Assembly (NCBI RefSeq): GCF_014645895.1
Contig: NZ_BMMP01000011.1
Coordinates: forward strand, 1-64,000
Reading direction: 5' to 3'
Length of the DNA: 64,000 nt
Source of the DNA: Streptomyces daqingensis
GTDB taxonomy: Bacteria > Actinomycetota > Actinomycetes > Streptomycetales > Streptomycetaceae
Below the pieces are notes generated by a model, which saw only the letters and a list, made by a program, of their open reading frames with translations, had not been told where the DNA came from and made no database searches. Positions 60,495-64,000 of this stretch are shown in pieces. Positions within the stretch are counted from its first letter, which is position 1; each line of letters opens with the position of its first letter. Position numbers and translations under genes: made by a program.

Positions 60495-61532
60495 GTGGCA
60501 CGCGCACAGACCCGATCCCACTTCCGCGGCGGCCCGCGCACGCTCGGCGCCGTCACAGCAGCGGCACTGACAATCTGCGGACTGCTCACAGGAACCGCGG
60601 CCGCCGCGGAGGCGCCGGCCGCCTCGGAGCAGCCCGCGGTAGGCGCCTCGGCCGTGCCGGCGCACGCGGTCACCGGCTACTGGCAGAACTTCGACAACGG
60701 AGCGGCCAAGCAGAAGCTCTCGGACGTACCCGGCGACTACGACATCATCGCCGTCTCCTTCGCCGACGCCACCGGCACTCCCGGCCAGGTCGACTTCACC
60801 CTCGACCCGGCCACCGGCTACGGCTCCGAGGACGAGTTCAAGGCGGACATCGAGGCGAAGCACTCGGCGGGCAAGTCCGTGATCGTCTCGGTCGGAGGGG
60901 AGAAGGGCGCCGTCAGCGTGGCGGACGACGCCTCCGCCACCGCCTTCGCGGACAGCGTCGTCGGCCTCATGGACGAGTACGGCTTCGACGGGGTCGACAT
61001 CGACCTGGAGAACGGCCTCAACTCCACGTACATGACGAAGGCGCTGGACAGCATCCACAGCCGCAAGAGCGACGTCGTGGTGACGATGGCGCCGCAGACC
61101 ATCGACATGCAGTCCACGTCGACCGAGTACTTCAAGACGGCGCTCAACATCAAGGACTACCTGACCGTCGTCAACATGCAGTACTACAACAGCGGTTCGA
61201 TGAACGGCTGCGACGGCAAGGTCTACTCCCAGGGCTCGGTGGACTTCCTCACCGCGCTCGCGTGCATCCAGCTGGAGGGCGGACTCGACGCCTCACAGGT
61301 CGGCATCGGCACCCCCGCCTCCTCCAGCGCCGCCGGCTCCGGCTACGTCGAGCCCGGCGTCGTGACGGCGGCCCTCGACTGCCTGACCAAGGGCGAGAAC
61401 TGCGGCAGCTTCAAGCCCGCGCAGACCTACCCGGGCCTGCGGGGCGCGATGACCTGGTCCACCAACTGGGACGCCTCCAACGGCAACAGCTGGTCCGGCA
61501 CGGTGGGCCCGCACGTCGACGCCCTGGGGTGA
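60495..61532 (+). CDS. Secreted GH18 chitinase
   Basis: This 345-aa protein has a signal peptide (about 1-40, ending TGTAAAAEAPA) and a single GH18 domain. The catalytic motif DGVDIDLE (about 164-171) has the acid Glu. VTGYWQNFDNGAAKQKLSDV, IVSVGGEKGAVSVADDASAT and NMQYYNSGSMNGCDGKVYSQ are typical of the ChiC/ChiD-type catalytic domain. No chitin-binding domain is attached. The GTG follows GGAGG. It hydrolyses chitin outside the cell. A DasR-type site lies in its promoter. Confidence 0.93.
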   Translation: MARAQTRSHFRGGPRTLGAVTAAALTICGLLTGTAAAAEAPAASEQPAVGASAVPAHAVTGYWQNFDNGAAKQKLSDVPGDYDIIAVSFADATGTPGQVDFTLDPATGYGSEDEFKADIEAKHSAGKSVIVSVGGEKGAVSVADDASATAFADSVVGLMDEYGFDGVDIDLENGLNSTYMTKALDSIHSRKSDVVVTMAPQTIDMQSTSTEYFKTALNIKDYLTVVNMQYYNSGSMNGCDGKVYSQGSVDFLTALACIQLEGGLDASQVGIGTPASSSAAGSGYVEPGVVTAALDCLTKGENCGSFKPAQTYPGLRGAMTWSTNWDASNGNSWSGTVGPHVDALG

Positions 61533-61583
61533 CACACGCACCACGCCACCCGCTGCGGGGCGTCCCCACCGCCCCGTACGCAC

Positions 61584-61618
61584 GCGAAGCCCCCGGACGG
61601 CATGTCCGGGGGCTTCGC
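61584..61618 (+). terminator. Chitinase terminator
   Basis: The 15-bp perfect arms GCGAAGCCCCCGGAC and GTCCGGGGGCTTCGC flank the loop GGCAT. It lies 52 bp after the chitinase stop. Confidence 0.85.
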
Positions 61619-61666
61619 CCGTGATGAAGCGGACGCAGGCCGGTCGCGCCTCTCCCGAGGACCGAC

Positions 61667-61700
61667 CCGGTGTCGTGGCACCGCCGCGCCACGACACCGG
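61667..61700 (-). terminator. Protease terminator
   Basis: The 13-bp perfect arms CCGGTGTCGTGGC and GCCACGACACCGG flank an 8-nt loop, 23 bp after the protease stop. It faces the chitinase terminator. Confidence 0.8.
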
Positions 61701-61722
61701 CCCGCCCAAGCAGGAGCTCTGC

Positions 61723-62589
61723 TTACGGCTTGGGCAGCTTGCAGTCGGGCAGGCTCAGGTCGACCTTGTTGCCAGCGGCGATGCAGCTGGTCAGGGTGTG
61801 GGTCTGCTGACCGTACGCGGTGCCCTCGTTGACGGTGACGTTGCCGTTCTCGTCAACCTCGCAGGGGTTGTTGAGCGTGCACTCCTGCCCGTTCTCGTTG
61901 CGGGTGTTGTTCACGCCGACGATCTTCCCGGAGGCGTCGTCGATGACCGGCGACCCGGACGTACCGCCCTTGGTGTCGCACTCGTTCGTGTAGCGCAGGG
62001 AGTCCTTCATCGTCCAGCCGTCCTCGCGCAGCTCGTGCACGAAGCCGTCGATGGAGCAGCTGTAGGTCTCCTTCCAGTAACCGGAGACGACGGTGATGGC
62101 CTTGCCGGCGTCGGGGTGCGCGGCCTGGACCTCCAGCGCGTCGATGCCCGTCTCGCTCTTGATCTCCTCGTACGTGGCGTCGAGTTCGTAGAGCGAGACG
62201 TCGGTGTCGGTCATCGTCGCGTAGCTGATCTTGGTGGAGGTCAGCTGGCCCGCCTCGGCGCCGGAGGCGTCGAGAAGGGAGAAGCTGCGCTGCGACGGCT
62301 GGTCGACGACGACCTTGCCGGGCTCCGGCATGCCCTCTTCGAGGCAGTGCCCGTTGGACAGCACGAGACCGGGGTCCGAGTCCTTGGACTCGGGCATCTT
62401 CACCAGCGAGCCCGAGCAGTTGCTGAGCGCGACCGTGCCCGCGAAGTCGGGGGCGGCGGCCGGCGCCGCGGACTTCGCGGAACCGGAGGACTGCTGCTCG
62501 GCGGCGGCCGCCGGCGTCGCGGCCGCTCCGGTGACTGCGACGGCCGCGAAGAGCGTCGCTGCCAGGGAGCCGACGAGAGGTCGTTTCAT
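61723..62589 (-). CDS. Secreted trypsin-like serine protease
   Basis: This 288-aa protein has a signal peptide (about 1-30, ending AAATPAAAA) and an S1-like domain. H81 lies in LSNGHCLEEG, D130 in TMTDTDVSLYE and S211 in TKGGTSGSPVIDD. Several cysteines suggest disulfides. The ATG at 62589 has GGAGAGG about ten bases upstream. The protein is secreted. No inhibitor or partner gene is adjacent, and the substrate is unknown. Confidence 0.9.
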   Translation of the reverse strand: MKRPLVGSLAATLFAAVAVTGAAATPAAAAEQQSSGSAKSAAPAAAPDFAGTVALSNCSGSLVKMPESKDSDPGLVLSNGHCLEEGMPEPGKVVVDQPSQRSFSLLDASGAEAGQLTSTKISYATMTDTDVSLYELDATYEEIKSETGIDALEVQAAHPDAGKAITVVSGYWKETYSCSIDGFVHELREDGWTMKDSLRYTNECDTKGGTSGSPVIDDASGKIVGVNNTRNENGQECTLNNPCEVDENGNVTVNEGTAYGQQTHTLTSCIAAGNKVDLSLPDCKLPKP

Positions 62590-62782
62590 GGTGGGGGGTT
62601 CCTCTCCTTCACCGAATATCGAAGCGATGATTCGTGGGGGATGACGCCGTGCATTCTTGGCGCAGGAGAGGCGCCTCCACAAGACCCCACAGGACCGCAA
62701 CGGCGCCCCCAGAAGCGGAAGATGAGGTTCCGGACGAGTCGGGCGACCTGCGGGGCAGGAGGGCCCGCCGCCTAGACACGCC

Positions 62783-64000
62783 CTAGACGACCAGGCTCAC
62801 CAGGGCGGCCACCGCGAAGCCGGCGACCGAAAGGACGGACTCCAGCACGGTCCAGGACTTCAGGGTGTCCCGCTCCGAGATGCCGAAGTACTGGGAGACG
62901 ATCCAGAATCCGCCGTCGTTCACGTGGGACGCGAAGATGGAGCCCGCCGAGATCGCCATGATGACGAGCGCGGCGTGCGGCTGCGAGAAGTCCCCGGCAG
63001 CCAGCAGCGGAGCGACGATGCCCGCGGTCGTGACGATCGCCACGGTCGCCGAGCCCTGGGCCACCCGCAGCACGAGCGAGAGCAGATACGCCAGCACGAT
63101 CACCGGCAGGCCCGCGTCGTCGAAGGTGTCCGCCAGCGCCTGCGCGACACCGCTGCCCTCCAGGACCGCGCCGAAGACACCGCCCGCGCCGACCACGAGA
63201 AGGATGTTGCCGATGGGCTTCAGCGAAGCGGTCGAGACGGTCTCCAGGGACTGGCGGGACCAGCCGTGCTTGAGCCCGAGCTGCCAGTACGCGAGCAGCA
63301 GCGCGATCGTCAGCGCCACGAAGGGGTGCCCGAAGAACTCCAGGACGGAGCGGAGCGTCGAGGGGCCGAGCGCGATGGAGGAGAAGGTCGCCATCAGGAT
63401 GAGCAGCAGCGGCGTCCCGATGATGGCGAGCACCACGCTCAGCGAGACGGGCCTCTCCCCCGTCACTCCCGCGGCCTTCTTCTCCGCCTCGACGGCCGCC
63501 TTGGACTCCTCGGCGGCCTCGACCATGTCCTGCGGGACCTCGACGAAGAGCCGGTTGCCGATCCACGTCGAGTACGCCCAGGCGGCCGCCACCGCGGGGA
63601 TGCCCGTGACGACGCCCATCATGATCACCCAGCCGAGGTCGACCTTGAGCAGTCCCGCAGCCGCGACCGGGCCCGGGTGCGGCGGCAGGAAGGCGTGCGT
63701 CATGGACAGGCCGGCCAGCAGCGGCATGGCGTAGAGGATGATCGATTTACCGGAGCGCTTCGCCGCGGCGTAGACGATCGGTGCCAGGACGAAGATGCCG
63801 ACGTCGAAGAAGACGGGAATGCCGAAGATCAGGCCCGTCAGGCCCATGGCCAGCGGTGCGCGCCTCTCCCCGAAGAGGGTCAGGAGCCGCCGTGAGAGCG
63901 CCTCCGCGCCGCCGCTGACCTCGAGTATCGCGCCCAGCATGGTGCCGAGGCCGATGATGATGGCGACGTGTCCGAGGATGCCGCCCATGCCCTCCTCGAT
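62783..64000 (-). CDS. GntP-family gluconate:H+ symporter (partial, 5' end outside the window)
   Basis: At least 405 aa of a GntP transporter are visible, with about twelve hydrophobic segments. Examples are IPVFFDVGIFVLAPIVYAAA, YAMPLLAGLSMTHAFLPPHP and PGPVAAAGLLKVDLGWVIMM. The frame stays open to the window edge (reading IEEGMGGILGH), so the N-terminal part of this family's usual 450-470 aa is missing. The C-terminus is intact, ending AVAALVSLVV. It takes up gluconate. Genes for gluconate kinase or a GntR regulator may lie just outside. Confidence 0.92.
   Translation of the reverse strand: MEEGMGGILGHVAIIIGLGTMLGAILEVSGGAEALSRRLLTLFGERRAPLAMGLTGLIFGIPVFFDVGIFVLAPIVYAAAKRSGKSIILYAMPLLAGLSMTHAFLPPHPGPVAAAGLLKVDLGWVIMMGVVTGIPAVAAAWAYSTWIGNRLFVEVPQDMVEAAEESKAAVEAEKKAAGVTGERPVSLSVVLAIIGTPLLLILMATFSSIALGPSTLRSVLEFFGHPFVALTIALLLAYWQLGLKHGWSRQSLETVSTASLKPIGNILLVVGAGGVFGAVLEGSGVAQALADTFDDAGLPVIVLAYLLSLVLRVAQGSATVAIVTTAGIVAPLLAAGDFSQPHAALVIMAISAGSIFASHVNDGGFWIVSQYFGISERDTLKSWTVLESVLSVAGFAVAALVSLVV

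Overview
The window is about 64 kb of very GC-rich DNA (roughly 70% or more by eye). It carries Streptomyces hallmarks: a WhiB-like regulator, a SigB/SigF-type stress sigma factor, ANTAR, SpoIIE-phosphatase, DUF397 and DUF5753 proteins, DUF5133/DUF6098/DUF402/DUF1707/DUF4245 proteins, many GTG starts and probable leaderless mRNAs. The source is a Streptomyces or a close streptomycete, from the chromosomal core. No tRNA, rRNA, CRISPR array, insertion sequence or phage was seen.

Layout. 0-12 kb is central metabolism: ispH, xseAB, a malonic-semialdehyde-reductase-like nitroreductase, DUF4245, glpX, a WhiB-like gene, DUF1707, class I fumarase, a small membrane-protein/regulator pair under a strong palindrome, and class II fumarase (fumC). 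12-22 kb holds DUF402, a methyltransferase, a GAF-SpoIIE-HATPase phosphatase, a NarL-type two-component pair, ahpCD without an adjacent oxyR, an ANTAR gene behind a Shine-Dalgarno-occluding hairpin, and a FUSC exporter. 22-30 kb is a stress cluster around the SigB-family sigma gene. Two or three neighbouring genes there have promoters that fit the published SigB pattern. It ends with a second SpoIIE phosphatase and an SPFH/ribbon-helix-helix operon. 31-44 kb has a PadR-controlled ABC exporter operon, an alpha/beta hydrolase, an AI-2E transporter, a secreted SLT lysozyme-like protein, PIN-PhoH, a Z-isoprenyl transferase, an aldo/keto reductase and a prepilin peptidase.

45-48.5 kb is a small accessory island (DUF5753/DUF397 regulator pair, unknown proteins, one frame-disrupted gene). 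It lies between the prepilin peptidase and the rest of a Tad/Flp pilus locus (48.5-58.7 kb). The Tad genes run on the minus strand: unknown zinc-ribbon protein, CpaB, CpaE/TadZ, TadE, TadE-like, TadA/CpaF, TadB, TadC, then Flp pilin, TadG-like, lipoprotein and OmpA-like protein. The cpaE gene as read is frameshifted just where its Walker B strand should lie, and its downstream frame runs without a stop into tadE. 59-64 kb has a divergent Nramp-like transporter, a GH18 chitinase with a DasR-type operator, a secreted trypsin-like protease, and a GntP gluconate transporter cut by the window edge.

A recurring feature is intergenic tandem repeats with 7-bp (or near-multiple) periodicity. Two arrays of one sequence family, at 3.7 kb and 26.5 kb, keep an unbroken heptad register over 16 and 20 units.
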